Of a stretch of 64,000 nt of DNA, positions 55,586-64,000 are shown piece after piece. Below the pieces are notes generated by a model. That model did no database searches and had not been told where the DNA came from. It was given only the letters and a program-made list of their open reading frames with translations. This stretch comes from CAMYMQ01 sp963730305 (GTDB lineage Bacteria; Pseudomonadota; Alphaproteobacteria; Bin65). The stretch's first letter is position 1. Each line of letters starts with the position of its first letter. The stretch covers positions 868,001 through 932,000 of the forward strand of contig CAVSRB010000003.1 of NCBI GenBank assembly GCA_963730305.1, read 5' to 3'. The translations under genes and the position numbers were made by a program.

Positions 55586-56989
55586 ATGTCCGAGTCAAAG
55601 AAGACCAAGGATGTGAACGCCTTGTGGGGCGGCCGCTTCGCGGCCGGCCCCGACGCCCTGATGGAGGCGATCAACGCGTCGATCGGTTTCGACCGGCGCC
55701 TGTTCGCGTGCGACATCGAGGGATCGCGCGCCCACGCCGCCATGCTCGCCGCCCAGGGCATCATCAGCCCCGAAGATGAGACGGCGATCCAGAAGGGCCT
55801 AGCGGATATTCTTCAAGAAATCGAGAGCGGCCGGTTCGAGTTCAAGACCGCGCTCGAGGACATCCACATGAACATCGAGGCGCGGCTGGCCGAGCTGATC
55901 GGCGAGCCGGCCGGCCGGCTGCACACCGCGCGGTCGCGCAACGACCAGGTCGCGACCGACCTGCGGCTGTGGGTGCGCGCGGCGATCGACCGGCTCGATA
56001 CGGCGATGCGGGCGTTGCAATCGGTGATGCTCGACCAGGCGGAAGCCAGTGTCGACGCCATCATGCCCGGCTTCACCCATCTGCAGACCGCCCAGCCGGT
56101 GACCTTCGGCCACCACATGCTGGCCTATGTCGAGATGGTCGGGCGCGACCGCGGCCGGCTGGCCGACGCGCGCCGGCGGGTCAACGAATCGCCGCTCGGC
56201 GCCGCGGCGCTGGCCGGCACCTCCTTCCCGATCGACCGGCACGCCACCGCCGCGGCGCTCGGCTTCGACCGGCCGCTGGCCAATTCGCTCGACGCCGTCT
56301 CGGCGCGCGACTTCGCGCTGGAATTCCTCGCCGCCGCCGCGATCGCGGCGACCCACCTGTCGCGCCTGGCCGAAGAGATCGTGATCTGGTCGAGCGCGCC
56401 GTTCGGCTTCGTGCGGCTGTCGGACGCCTTCTCGACCGGCAGCTCGATCATGCCGCAGAAGCGCAACCCCGACGCCGCCGAGCTGGTCCGCGCCAAGACC
56501 GGGCGCATCGTCGGCGCGCTGACCGGCCTCGCCGTCGTGCTCAAGGGCCTGCCGCTGGCCTATTCCAAGGACATGCAGGAGGACAAGGAGCCGGTGTTCG
56601 ACGCCGCCGACAGCCTGGAGCTGTGCGTCGCCGCGATGGCCGGCATGGTCGGCGAGATGACCATCGACCGCGACCGTATGCTGGCCGCCGCCTCGGCCGG
56701 CTTCGCCACCGCCACCGACCTCGCCGACTGGCTGGTGCGGGCGCTCGGCCTGCCCTTCCGCCGCGCCCACCACATCACCGGCGCCCTGGTCGCCGAGGCG
56801 GAGAAGCGCGGCTGCGACCTCGCCGACCTGCCGCTGGACTATATGCGGAGCGTCGAGCCGGACATCACGGAGGCTGTTTTCGACGTCCTCCGCGTGCCAT
56901 ATTCTGTGCAGAGTCGGAACTCGTATGGCGGAACGGCGCCGGAGAACGTCAGGGCGGCGGTGACCGCCGCCCGGGAGCGGTATTTATGA
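55586..56989 (+). CDS. argH: Argininosuccinate lyase
   Basis: 467 residues from ATG 55586. Typical opening ALWGGRFAAGPDALME, then HTARSRNDQVATDLRLW, MPGFTHLQTAQPVTF and the fumarase/aspartase signature GSSIMPQKRNPDAAEL. It splits argininosuccinate into arginine and fumarate. Its stop overlaps the lipoprotein ATG (ATGA), followed by lysA: the common argH-lptM-lysA order of alphaproteobacteria. Confidence 0.96.
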   Translation: MSESKKTKDVNALWGGRFAAGPDALMEAINASIGFDRRLFACDIEGSRAHAAMLAAQGIISPEDETAIQKGLADILQEIESGRFEFKTALEDIHMNIEARLAELIGEPAGRLHTARSRNDQVATDLRLWVRAAIDRLDTAMRALQSVMLDQAEASVDAIMPGFTHLQTAQPVTFGHHMLAYVEMVGRDRGRLADARRRVNESPLGAAALAGTSFPIDRHATAAALGFDRPLANSLDAVSARDFALEFLAAAAIAATHLSRLAEEIVIWSSAPFGFVRLSDAFSTGSSIMPQKRNPDAAELVRAKTGRIVGALTGLAVVLKGLPLAYSKDMQEDKEPVFDAADSLELCVAAMAGMVGEMTIDRDRMLAAASAGFATATDLADWLVRALGLPFRRAHHITGALVAEAEKRGCDLADLPLDYMRSVEPDITEAVFDVLRVPYSVQSRNSYGGTAPENVRAAVTAARERYL

Positions 56990-57168
56990 AGCGCGCGACG
57001 GTTTGGATCCTGGTGGCCCTGGCGGCGGCGACGGTGTCGTCGTGCGGCCGCAAGGCGGTGCCGCGGCTTCCTGCCGGGGTCCATGACAATTATCCGGCGG
57101 GCTATCCCAAGGGCGCGAAGCCGACGCCGGAGCGGTTCCTGGTCAAGCCGGGCCCGGACCCGGTCTGA
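56986..57168 (+). CDS. LptM-like small lipoprotein
   Basis: 60 residues: a short signal with lipobox VSSC and the mature start CGRKAVPRLP, similar to the CGxKGPLxLP motif of YifL/LptM, which assists LptDE maturation. Position between argH and lysA supports the call. Function here inferred only from that motif and place. Confidence 0.75.
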   Translation: MKRATVWILVALAAATVSSCGRKAVPRLPAGVHDNYPAGYPKGAKPTPERFLVKPGPDPV

Positions 57169-57234
57169 CGCGCGCGGCACGACCGTCCGACCGGCGTTCG
57201 GGGGACACCAGATAGCGACACAGGGCCTGGAGAG

Positions 57235-58545
57235 ATGACGCAGCCGCTGCCCGCGCCCGAGTTCACCTACCGCGGCGGCGAGCTGTTCGCCGAGGCGGTG
57301 CCGCTCGCCCGCATCGCGGCCGAGGTCGGCACCCCGTTCTACTGCTATTCCGAGGCTGCGCTGCGCCGCGCCTACCGATCCTTTGCCTCTGCTTTGACAA
57401 AATTGCCGGCGACTATCTGCTTCGCATTGAAGGCAAATTCGAACCAGGCCGTGATTCGCACCTTTGCTCAAGAAGGCGCCGGCGCCGATGTCGTGTCCGA
57501 GGGCGAGTTGCGCCGGGCGCTGGCGGCTGGCGTGCCGCCGGAGCGGATCGTGTTTTCCGGCGTGGGCAAGACGGCCGCCGAGATCGACTTCGCCCTCGAT
57601 GCCGGGATCGCCCAGATCAACGTCGAATCCGAGCCCGAGCTGCGGCTGCTGAGCGAGATCGCCGCGGCCCGCGGGGTCACCGCGCGGGTGGCGATCCGGG
57701 TCAATCCCGACGTCGACGCGGCGACGCACCACAAGATCTCGACCGGGCGCAAGCAGGACAAGTTCGGCATCGACATCGCGCGGCTGGAGGCGGTCTTCGC
57801 CGAAGCCGCGGCCCTGCCGGGCGTCGAGGCCGCCGGCGTCGCCGTCCATATCGGCTCACAGCTGCTGTCGCTCGAGCCCTACCGCGCCGCCTTCGCGCGG
57901 GTCGCCGACGCGGTGCGCGCGCTGCGCGCGGCCGGCTTCACCGTGACCAGCCTCGACCTCGGCGGCGGGGTCGGCATCATCTATCGCGACGAGGCGCCGC
58001 CGCAGTTCACCGAATACGCCGCCATCGTCGCGGAGACGGTGGGCGAGCTGGGCTGCGACCTCGTGTTCGAGCCGGGCCGCGCCCTGGTCGGCAACGCCGG
58101 CCTGCTGGCCAGCACCGTGCTGTTCGTCAAGCAGGGCGGCGAGCGGCCGATCGTGGTGGTCGACGCCGGCATGAACGACCTGAAGCGACCGGCCATGTAC
58201 GGCGCCTATCACGCGATCGTGACCGGCCGCGAGCCGGCCGACGCGACGACCGCCGAGGCCGACGTGGTCGGCCCGATCTGCGAGACCGGCGACACCTTCG
58301 CGACCGCCCGGGCGCTGCCGCCCGTGGCGTCCGGCGACCTGATCGCGTTCGGCTCCGCCGGCGCCTACGGCGCCGTGATGGCGTCGGAATACAACAGCCG
58401 GCTGCTGGTGCCGGAGGTGATGGTTTCGGGCGACCGCTTTGCCGTCGTCCGCGCACGGCCTAGTTTCGATGATATGATCGGTATGGACACGATCCCGGAC
58501 TGGCTCGACGAGCCCCCGGTCCGGGTCGCGCGAGGTGCGGCATGA
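57235..58545 (+). CDS. lysA: Diaminopimelate decarboxylase
   Basis: 436 residues. The PLP lysine lies in TICFALKANSNQAV, then GAGADVVSEGELRRAL, VAIRVNPDVDAATHHKISTG, SLDLGGGVGI and the C-terminal VGPICETGDTFA (active-site Cys). It makes lysine from meso-DAP. Its stop overlaps the next ATG (ATGA). Confidence 0.96.
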   Translation: MTQPLPAPEFTYRGGELFAEAVPLARIAAEVGTPFYCYSEAALRRAYRSFASALTKLPATICFALKANSNQAVIRTFAQEGAGADVVSEGELRRALAAGVPPERIVFSGVGKTAAEIDFALDAGIAQINVESEPELRLLSEIAAARGVTARVAIRVNPDVDAATHHKISTGRKQDKFGIDIARLEAVFAEAAALPGVEAAGVAVHIGSQLLSLEPYRAAFARVADAVRALRAAGFTVTSLDLGGGVGIIYRDEAPPQFTEYAAIVAETVGELGCDLVFEPGRALVGNAGLLASTVLFVKQGGERPIVVVDAGMNDLKRPAMYGAYHAIVTGREPADATTAEADVVGPICETGDTFATARALPPVASGDLIAFGSAGAYGAVMASEYNSRLLVPEVMVSGDRFAVVRARPSFDDMIGMDTIPDWLDEPPVRVARGAA

Positions 58546-61061
58546 CGAAATCCGCCTACCGGCCCAACAGCCAGACCGTCTCCACCGACGACCCCAAGGG
58601 CGCCCCGAAAGGCGCCCCGACCCCGCGCATCCCCCGCTACCGCGGACGCCTGGCCCTGTCCTGGTGCGCGCTGGTCTGGGAGCGGCTATGGCCGCGGCTG
58701 TGGGCGCTGGCCGCGCTGGTCGGCCTGTTCGTCGCCGTCGCCCTGTTCGACGTCCTGCCCGACCTGGCCGGGTGGATCCACACCGCCATCCTCGCCGGCT
58801 TCGGCGTCGCCGCGCTGGCCGCGCTGGCGTGGACCTTCCGCGGCCTGCACCTGCCCGGCCGCGAGGAGGCGCGCCGCCGGCTGGAGATCTCGAGCGGCCT
58901 CGACCACCGCCCGCTCGCCACCGCCGAGGACACGATCGCCGTCGGCAGCGGCGACCCCGCCGCCGAGGCGCTGTGGCAGGCGCACCAACGGCGCATCCGC
59001 GAGCGCGCCAAGGACCTGCGCGTCGGCGCGCCCGCGCCGCCGGTCGCACGGCGCGACCCGTGGGCGCTGCGCGGCGCGGTGCTGGTCCTGCTGGTGATCG
59101 CACTCGCGACCGGCGGCTGGAGCGACGCCGGCGGCCGACTGACCCGGGTGTTCATGCCCGCCTTCGAGCCGACCACGAGCGTGCCGCTGACCATCGAGGC
59201 GTGGCTGACGCCGCCCGAATATACCGGCCTGCCGCCGCGCATGATCACGGGCGACAACGGCTCCAAGCCGGTGGCGGTGCCCGACGGCTCGCGGATCATG
59301 ATCCAGGTCCACGGCGGCCGCGGCCGGCCGCACCTGGTCTTCGGCAAGCAGGACATCATGCTCGACCGGCTCGGCCGGGCCAGCTACCAGGGCGAGGTGC
59401 TGGCCAAGTTCCCGGGCCGGCTGGTCGTCACCCAGCGCGGCCGCGACATCGTCGACTGGCCGGTGCGGATCATCGCGGACAAGCCGCCGACGATCAAATT
59501 CACCAAGAAGCCGGGCGTCACCGCCCGGGCGTCGATCCGGCTCGATTACGAAGCCAAGGACGACTACCGCATCGCCAAGATCCGCGCCTACATCGCCCGC
59601 GCCGGCGACACCGACGTGATCGACCTCAAGATCCCGGCCGGCGGCGCCAAGACCGCCAAGGGCAGCAGCTTCCACGACCTGTCCGGCCACCGCTGGGCCG
59701 GGCTCGACGTCGCCGTGGTGCTGGAGGTGACCGACGACCAGGGCCAGCGCGGTCGCAGCAAGGTCATGACGATGACCCTGCCCGAGCGGGCCTTCCATCA
59801 CCCGGTCGCGCGCCACATCATCCGGCTGCGCCGGATGCTGGCCGAGGACCCGGCCTACGTCGACCGCGTGGTGCGCCTGCTGGGCGTGATCGCGTCGCAG
59901 CCGCAGAGCTACGGCGGCGATTTCATCGTCCACCTGGCGCTGCGCGCGATCCAGGGCCGCCTGATCCTGGGCACCGACCATGACGGCCGCAGCGACGCCC
60001 AGCTTCGCGCCGACACCTACAAGGCGATCCGCCAGGTCGACCCGATCATGTGGGAGACCGCTCTCAGGGTCGAAGAAGGCGTCACCCGCCAGGAGGAGAA
60101 GCGGCTGGCCGAGCTCCGGAAGAAGCTGATGGAGATGCTGTCGCGCAAGAACGTCAAGGATCCCGAGGTCCAGAAGCTGCTCGACCAGCTGCGCGAGGCG
60201 ATGAAGAAGTACATGGAGGCGTTGCGGCGCGACATGGCGCGCAACCCGGAGAAATACGCCCGGCGGCCGATGGATCCCAACGCCCAGGCCTACACGCCGC
60301 AGGACATGCAGCGGATGATGCAGCGCATGCAGGACATGCTGAACCAGGGCCGCAAGGAGGCCTTGAAGCGGATGCTGTCCGAGCTGCAGCGCCAGATGCA
60401 GAACCTGCGCTTCGCCCAGCCCAACCAGCGCCAGCTCGACCCGAACCATCCGGCGATGAAGATGATGCGCCAGCTCGGCGACCTCATCCAGCGCCAGCAG
60501 AAGCTGATGGACGAGAGCTTCCGGCGCGGCCAGCAGCGGCGCGAGGGGCAGCCGCGCGATCCCAAGGCCGACCAGAAGGCCGAGCAGGAGCAGCGCGCGC
60601 TGCGCCGCAAGCTCGGCGAGATGATGCGCAAGCTGGGCGAGATGACCGGCAAGGTGCCGAAGAATTTCGGCAACGCCGAACAGCAGATGCGCCGCTCCCA
60701 AGGCCAGTTGAAGCGCGGCAACCCGGGCCGGAGCGTCCGCCCCCAGGGACGTGCCCTGCGCGAGCTCCAGCGCGGCAGCCAACAGGCGATGCGCCAGCTC
60801 GCCCGGCGCTTCGGCCTCGGCATCGGCCCCGGCCGCTTCGCCAACCGGTCGGGCCAGCAGCGCTTCGGCCAGGACCGCGACCCGCTGGGCCGCCGCCTCG
60901 ACGGCATGGGCCCGCTCGACACCGAGGACGTCAAGGTGCCGACCGAGGCCGAGCGCAAGAAGGCGCGCGAGATCCTGGAAGAGCTGCGCCGGCGTTCGGG
61001 CCAGACCAATCGGCCCAAATACGAGCGCCAGTACATCGACCGGCTGCTGCGGCGCTTCTAG
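58542..61061 (+). CDS. TIGR02302/DUF4175-type membrane protein
   Basis: 839 residues. Two N-terminal membrane helices (LWALAALVGLFVAVALFDVL and AILAGFGVAALAALAW) and a third near 170 precede Ig-like periplasmic segments (IEAWLTPPEYTGLPPRM), then a long Met/Gln/Arg-rich helical region (for example MQRMMQRMQDMLNQGRKEAL). This is the alphaproteobacterial family found directly after lysA. Function unknown; translationally coupled to lysA. Confidence 0.85.
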   Translation: MTKSAYRPNSQTVSTDDPKGAPKGAPTPRIPRYRGRLALSWCALVWERLWPRLWALAALVGLFVAVALFDVLPDLAGWIHTAILAGFGVAALAALAWTFRGLHLPGREEARRRLEISSGLDHRPLATAEDTIAVGSGDPAAEALWQAHQRRIRERAKDLRVGAPAPPVARRDPWALRGAVLVLLVIALATGGWSDAGGRLTRVFMPAFEPTTSVPLTIEAWLTPPEYTGLPPRMITGDNGSKPVAVPDGSRIMIQVHGGRGRPHLVFGKQDIMLDRLGRASYQGEVLAKFPGRLVVTQRGRDIVDWPVRIIADKPPTIKFTKKPGVTARASIRLDYEAKDDYRIAKIRAYIARAGDTDVIDLKIPAGGAKTAKGSSFHDLSGHRWAGLDVAVVLEVTDDQGQRGRSKVMTMTLPERAFHHPVARHIIRLRRMLAEDPAYVDRVVRLLGVIASQPQSYGGDFIVHLALRAIQGRLILGTDHDGRSDAQLRADTYKAIRQVDPIMWETALRVEEGVTRQEEKRLAELRKKLMEMLSRKNVKDPEVQKLLDQLREAMKKYMEALRRDMARNPEKYARRPMDPNAQAYTPQDMQRMMQRMQDMLNQGRKEALKRMLSELQRQMQNLRFAQPNQRQLDPNHPAMKMMRQLGDLIQRQQKLMDESFRRGQQRREGQPRDPKADQKAEQEQRALRRKLGEMMRKLGEMTGKVPKNFGNAEQQMRRSQGQLKRGNPGRSVRPQGRALRELQRGSQQAMRQLARRFGLGIGPGRFANRSGQQRFGQDRDPLGRRLDGMGPLDTEDVKVPTEAERKKAREILEELRRRSGQTNRPKYERQYIDRLLRRF

Positions 61062-61088
61062 CGCGCCGCACCGGTCCCGGTCCCGGCC

Positions 61089-61511
61089 TCAGCCCTCGAA
61101 GCTGACGTAGCCCTCCGGGCTGATCGGCCAGGCCGGGTTCCAGGCGATCTCCCAGGCGTGGCCGTCGGGATCGGCGACGTAGCCGGCGAAGCCGCCATGG
61201 GGTGGCTCGACCGCCGCCTTCAGCAGCGCGCCGCCGTGGGCCGTCAGCCGCGCGATCGCGGGCTCGACCGCGTCGCGCGTGGCGACGTTGTGGGCCAGCG
61301 CGAAGGCGCCGGGCGACGCCAGGCCGGAACGGCCGCTGTCGGCCTCGAGCGCGCCCTTGAGCCACGTCCCCAGCACGAAGCCATTCATCTGGTAGAAGAC
61401 GATCTCATCGTTCTCGAACACCGGCGTCCAGCCGAAGCCGTCGACGTAGAACCGGCGCGAGCGCGGCAGGTCGGCAATGCCGAGGGTGATGACGGAGAGC
61501 TGCTGTTGCAT
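61089..61511 (-). CDS. VOC family protein
   Basis: 140 residues: LSVITLGIADLPRSRRFYVD, FYQMNGFVLGTW and the C-terminal GFAGYVADPDGHAWEIAWNP mark a glyoxalase-type VOC protein. Convergent with the TIGR02302-type gene; 52 bp after the zinc-ribbon gene on the same strand. Substrate unknown. Confidence 0.87.
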   Translation of the reverse strand: MQQQLSVITLGIADLPRSRRFYVDGFGWTPVFENDEIVFYQMNGFVLGTWLKGALEADSGRSGLASPGAFALAHNVATRDAVEPAIARLTAHGGALLKAAVEPPHGGFAGYVADPDGHAWEIAWNPAWPISPEGYVSFEG

Positions 61512-61563
61512 GACCGGCCTTTCGGTCGGCGCCGGGCGGCTTCCGCACCCGGCGGGCGCGGCG

Positions 61564-62250
61564 TCAGTTGTCGGCGACGAAGTCGAAGCGGACCTTCTTG
61601 GCCTCCGCGGGCGGGTTCTCCACGCTGCTGCGGAAGGTCATGCTCGCTCCCGGCTCCAGCGTCCGGGCCTCGGGCGCGAACAGCCAGCTCTTGAGCGCCT
61701 TGTCGTTGCCGTCGGTCAGGGTAATGCGCATCTGGCCGACCGGCTGGGACCGGTCCGACTGGTTGCGGATCTCGCCGGAGATGACCAGGATCGGCGTGCC
61801 GTCGCGCGCCTCGCGTTCGATCTTGATCGACGTATCGGGAACGACCAGCGCCGCCTTCTTGACCACCGGCGCGGGCTGCTTCTGCTGCGCCGGCTGGACC
61901 GAGATACCCAGCGCGCTGTAGAGCCGCTCGGCCGGTGGCCAGCGCCGGACCACGTCCTGCCGGTAGCGGTAGCCGCCGCCGATGATCAGCGCGATCACGA
62001 AGATGAACAGGAACCAGGCGGCGAGCCGAGACCATAGCCGCCCGCGCGGCCGGCGCGCGGTGTCGCGGTCGAGCGGCGTGGTGATCTCGTCGTCCAGGGT
62101 CAGCGGCGGCGGCTCGTAGGCGGTATCGGCGGGCGGCTCCTGGAACCAGGAATGGCCGCAGGCGCCACAGCGCACCGACCGCCCCTTCTCGCCAAGCGCA
62201 ACCGGGTCGACGAGGAATCGCGTGGAACATTTGGGGCAGTTGAGAATCAT
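61564..62250 (-). CDS. Zinc-ribbon (MJ0042-type) membrane protein with DUF3426-like domain
   Basis: 228 residues. MILNCPKCSTRFLVD with RCGACGHSWF gives two CxxC pairs of the MJ0042 zinc ribbon. A single membrane helix (LAAWFLFIFVIALIIGGGY) follows, then a beta-rich domain (ILVISGEIRNQSDRSQPV) like DUF3426. It is divergent from ftsEX, the usual place in Rhodospirillales-like genomes. Role unknown, possibly envelope-related. Confidence 0.87.
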   Translation of the reverse strand: MILNCPKCSTRFLVDPVALGEKGRSVRCGACGHSWFQEPPADTAYEPPPLTLDDEITTPLDRDTARRPRGRLWSRLAAWFLFIFVIALIIGGGYRYRQDVVRRWPPAERLYSALGISVQPAQQKQPAPVVKKAALVVPDTSIKIEREARDGTPILVISGEIRNQSDRSQPVGQMRITLTDGNDKALKSWLFAPEARTLEPGASMTFRSSVENPPAEAKKVRFDFVADN

Positions 62251-62470
62251 CGCGCTCGGCGTCTGTGGAGGGCCGCCGCCGGATGGCCGATCCGGCGCCT
62301 GCCGGCCAAAAGTTTCTAAAGCTTATGATGAAAATATGCGAAAAAGGCAAATGTGAAGCGCCGCTTTTGAGTAATCTCGAAACAATACGTGCCCTCTGGT
62401 AAAGAGTTATTCACAGACATTTCCACCAGCCGCCCCAGATCAACCCCGTGATTTACCGTGTCCTTGGCCG

Positions 62471-63154
62471 ATGATGGATGACGACGACCCGATCGTCCGG
62501 TTCGACAACGTCGGGATGCGCTACGGCACCGGGCCGGAGATCCTGCGCGACATCAACGTCGCGCTCGAGCCGGGCTCGTTCTATTTCCTCACCGGGGAGA
62601 GCGGCGCGGGCAAGACCTCGCTGTTGCGGCTGATGTATCTCGCCAACCGGCCGTCGCGCGGCCTGGTCCACGTCTTCGGCCGCGACGTCTCGACCATCGG
62701 CCGCGACGAGGTGCCGGTGCTGCGCCGCCACATGGGCGTGATCTTCCAGGACTTCCGCCTGCTCGACCACCTGTCGACGCTCGACAACGTCGCGCTGCCG
62801 CTGCGCGTCGCCGGCGCCAAGGGGCCCAAGGTGCGTCAGCATGTCGCCGAGCTGCTGCGCTGGGTGGGGCTGGGCGACCACATCAACGCGCGGCCGAACA
62901 CCCTGTCGGGCGGCGAGCAGCAGCGCATCGCCATCGCCCGCGCGGTGATCAACCAGCCCAACCTGCTGCTCGCCGACGAGCCGACCGGCAACGTCGACGA
63001 CAATATCGGCATGCGGCTGCTGTTCCTGTTCGAGGAGCTCAACCGGATGGGCACCACGGTCGTGGTCGCCACCCACAACGACCGCCTGGTCGAGCGCTTC
63101 CCCTACCCCCGTCTGGTGCTCGAGGACGGCCAGCTCACCAAGCAGAAGGCGTGA
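62471..63154 (+). CDS. ftsE: Cell division ATP-binding protein FtsE
   Basis: 227 residues. Walker A GESGAGKTS, Q-loop GVIFQDFRLL, signature LSGGEQQRIA and Walker B LLLADEPTGNVD are all present. FtsE with FtsX controls periplasmic peptidoglycan hydrolases at the divisome. ATG 62471 and 62474 are both possible. Upstream (62251-62470) is an AT-richer gap holding TTATTCACA at 62407, close to a DnaA box, but no clear promoter. Confidence 0.93.
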   Translation: MMDDDDPIVRFDNVGMRYGTGPEILRDINVALEPGSFYFLTGESGAGKTSLLRLMYLANRPSRGLVHVFGRDVSTIGRDEVPVLRRHMGVIFQDFRLLDHLSTLDNVALPLRVAGAKGPKVRQHVAELLRWVGLGDHINARPNTLSGGEQQRIAIARAVINQPNLLLADEPTGNVDDNIGMRLLFLFEELNRMGTTVVVATHNDRLVERFPYPRLVLEDGQLTKQKA

Positions 63155-64000
63155 CCCGGGCGATGTTTCGGCGACAGATCGACATCCCGCTGGAACGCGA
63201 CGCCGCCAGCCGCATGCTGCCCTGGATCATCGCGATCATGGTCTACCTGGCGGCGCTGGCGATCGCCGGCACGATCACGCTCAGCCAGGTGATCCGGTCG
63301 TGGTCGGTCGCTGGCAGCGGCACGCTGACGATCCAGGTGCCGTTCGGCAAGTCGGCCGACGAGACCACCGCCCTGGCCCGCCGCGCCGCGGACGAGCTGC
63401 GCAAGACGCCGGGCATCCAGCGGGTCCGGCTGCTCAGCCGTGACGACGTCGCCGCGCTGATCCGGCCGTGGCTCGGACCGGTCGACCAGACCGCCGGCCT
63501 GCCCCTGCCCGCGCTGATCGACGCCAGCGTCGCCAACGACGCGTCGGTCGACCTCGCCGCGCTGTCCAAGCGGCTGGCCGGTATCGCCCCCGGGACCACG
63601 GTCGAGGACCACCAGAAGTGGCTCGACAAGCTGGTCGGCTTCGCCCGCTCGATCTGGCTGGTGACCCTGCTGGTGGTCGGCATGATCCTGCTCGCCGCGG
63701 TGGTCACGGTGATCTTCACGACGCGGACCGGCCTGCGCATCCATTACCGGGTGATCGAGGTGCTGCACCTGATCGGCGCGCACGACCGCTACATCTCGCG
63801 CCAGTTCGAGCGCCAGGCGGTGCTGTTGAGCCTCAAGGGCGCGCTGGTCGGGGTCCTGCTGGCGATCCTCACCGTGGTCGCGCTCGCCCACCTCGCCGCC
63901 CAGGTCGACATCATCCACACGCCCCGGCTGGTCTTCTCTTTGTGGCAGTGGGCGCTGTTCGCGCTGGTGCCGATCGTCGCCGGCCTGGTGGCGCTCTACA
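63151..64000 (+). CDS. ftsX: Cell division protein FtsX, 3' end cut by window
   Basis: GTG 63151 overlaps the ftsE stop (GTGA); ATG 63163 is an alternative. At least 283 residues are visible. The frame has a cytosolic start (MFRRQIDIPLERDAA), a first helix (MLPWIIAIMVYLAALAIAGT), a periplasmic loop of about 110 residues, and membrane helices including LVTLLVVGMILLAAVVTVIF and LLSLKGALVGVLLAILTVVA. The stop codon is beyond the window. It forms the membrane part of the FtsEX complex. Confidence 0.92.
   Translation, partial: MTRAMFRRQIDIPLERDAASRMLPWIIAIMVYLAALAIAGTITLSQVIRSWSVAGSGTLTIQVPFGKSADETTALARRAADELRKTPGIQRVRLLSRDDVAALIRPWLGPVDQTAGLPLPALIDASVANDASVDLAALSKRLAGIAPGTTVEDHQKWLDKLVGFARSIWLVTLLVVGMILLAAVVTVIFTTRTGLRIHYRVIEVLHLIGAHDRYISRQFERQAVLLSLKGALVGVLLAILTVVALAHLAAQVDIIHTPRLVFSLWQWALFALVPIVAGLVALY

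Noticed and set aside
62407..62415. TTATTCACA, a DnaA-box-like site
   Set aside because: Single box without a cluster, AT-rich unwinding element or dnaA nearby; not evidence for an origin.

Overview
The window is about 70% GC and very gene-dense, with short intergenic gaps and many ATGA/GTGA start-stop overlaps. It looks like a chromosomal segment of an alphaproteobacterium, most likely Rhodospirillales-like. Supporting signs are the CobS/CobT pair next to a J-domain protein and BolA, the argH - small lipoprotein - lysA - TIGR02302-type run leading to a zinc-ribbon protein and ftsEX, PAS_5-type proteins, a TIGR01459-type HAD hydrolase and the Anbu cluster. These are family-level recognitions from sequence; no search was run.

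Layout. 1-4.1 kb: two tandem tyrosine-phosphatase-like paralogs, a GST and a GGDEF-EAL protein. 4.1-9.4 kb: asparagine synthase, a PAS_5-like protein, a VOC/TetR/methyltransferase run with an operator-like palindrome, and a secreted protein. 9.4-14.7 kb: xerD coupled to a large secreted protein, divergent from aroK-aroB, then a WYL regulator. 14.7-23.5 kb: VOC, CNNM/CorC-type membrane protein, DUF2889, DUF421, bolA, EamA exporter, J-protein, cobS, cobT. 23.6-33.1 kb: PAS protein, UshA-like nucleotidase, dienelactone hydrolase, phytase-like esterase, a Cys/Arg/Tyr-rich small protein, rpmB, meaB, VOC, lipoprotein, Atm1-type ABC exporter. 33.2-38.5 kb: a frameshifted cyclase, DUF3108, trkH, zinc peptidase, lipoprotein, EthD. 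38.6-40.6 kb: a nitric-oxide module (NsrR-like regulator, truncated haemoglobin, YtfE) with NsrR-like operators. 40.6-43.3 kb: an accessory interval with iterated 10-bp repeats, nested palindromes and a decayed AT-rich OLD-type ATPase gene. 43.3-47.3 kb: methylmalonyl-CoA mutase, an AbrB-Doc toxin-antitoxin pair and a secreted protein made of four repeats. 47.4-51.4 kb: the Anbu proteasome-like peptidase with transglutaminase, alpha-E and ATP-grasp partners. 51.6-64 kb: GST, MAPEG, HAD, pyrD, thioredoxin-like protein, argH, lptM-like, lysA, TIGR02302-type protein, VOC, zinc-ribbon protein, ftsE and ftsX (cut by the window).

Two results matter most to a user. First, at least nine places in six otherwise intact genes (30.75-53.7 kb) need removal of exactly one base to restore a family-like protein. 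This looks like systematic single-base insertions in the assembly rather than biology, and affected genes are marked. Second, the most functionally interesting loci are the Anbu cluster, whose predicted N-terminal nucleophile is Ser instead of the usual Thr, the NsrR module with visible operators, and the secreted four-repeat protein. No tRNA, rRNA, CRISPR array or intact insertion sequence was seen.
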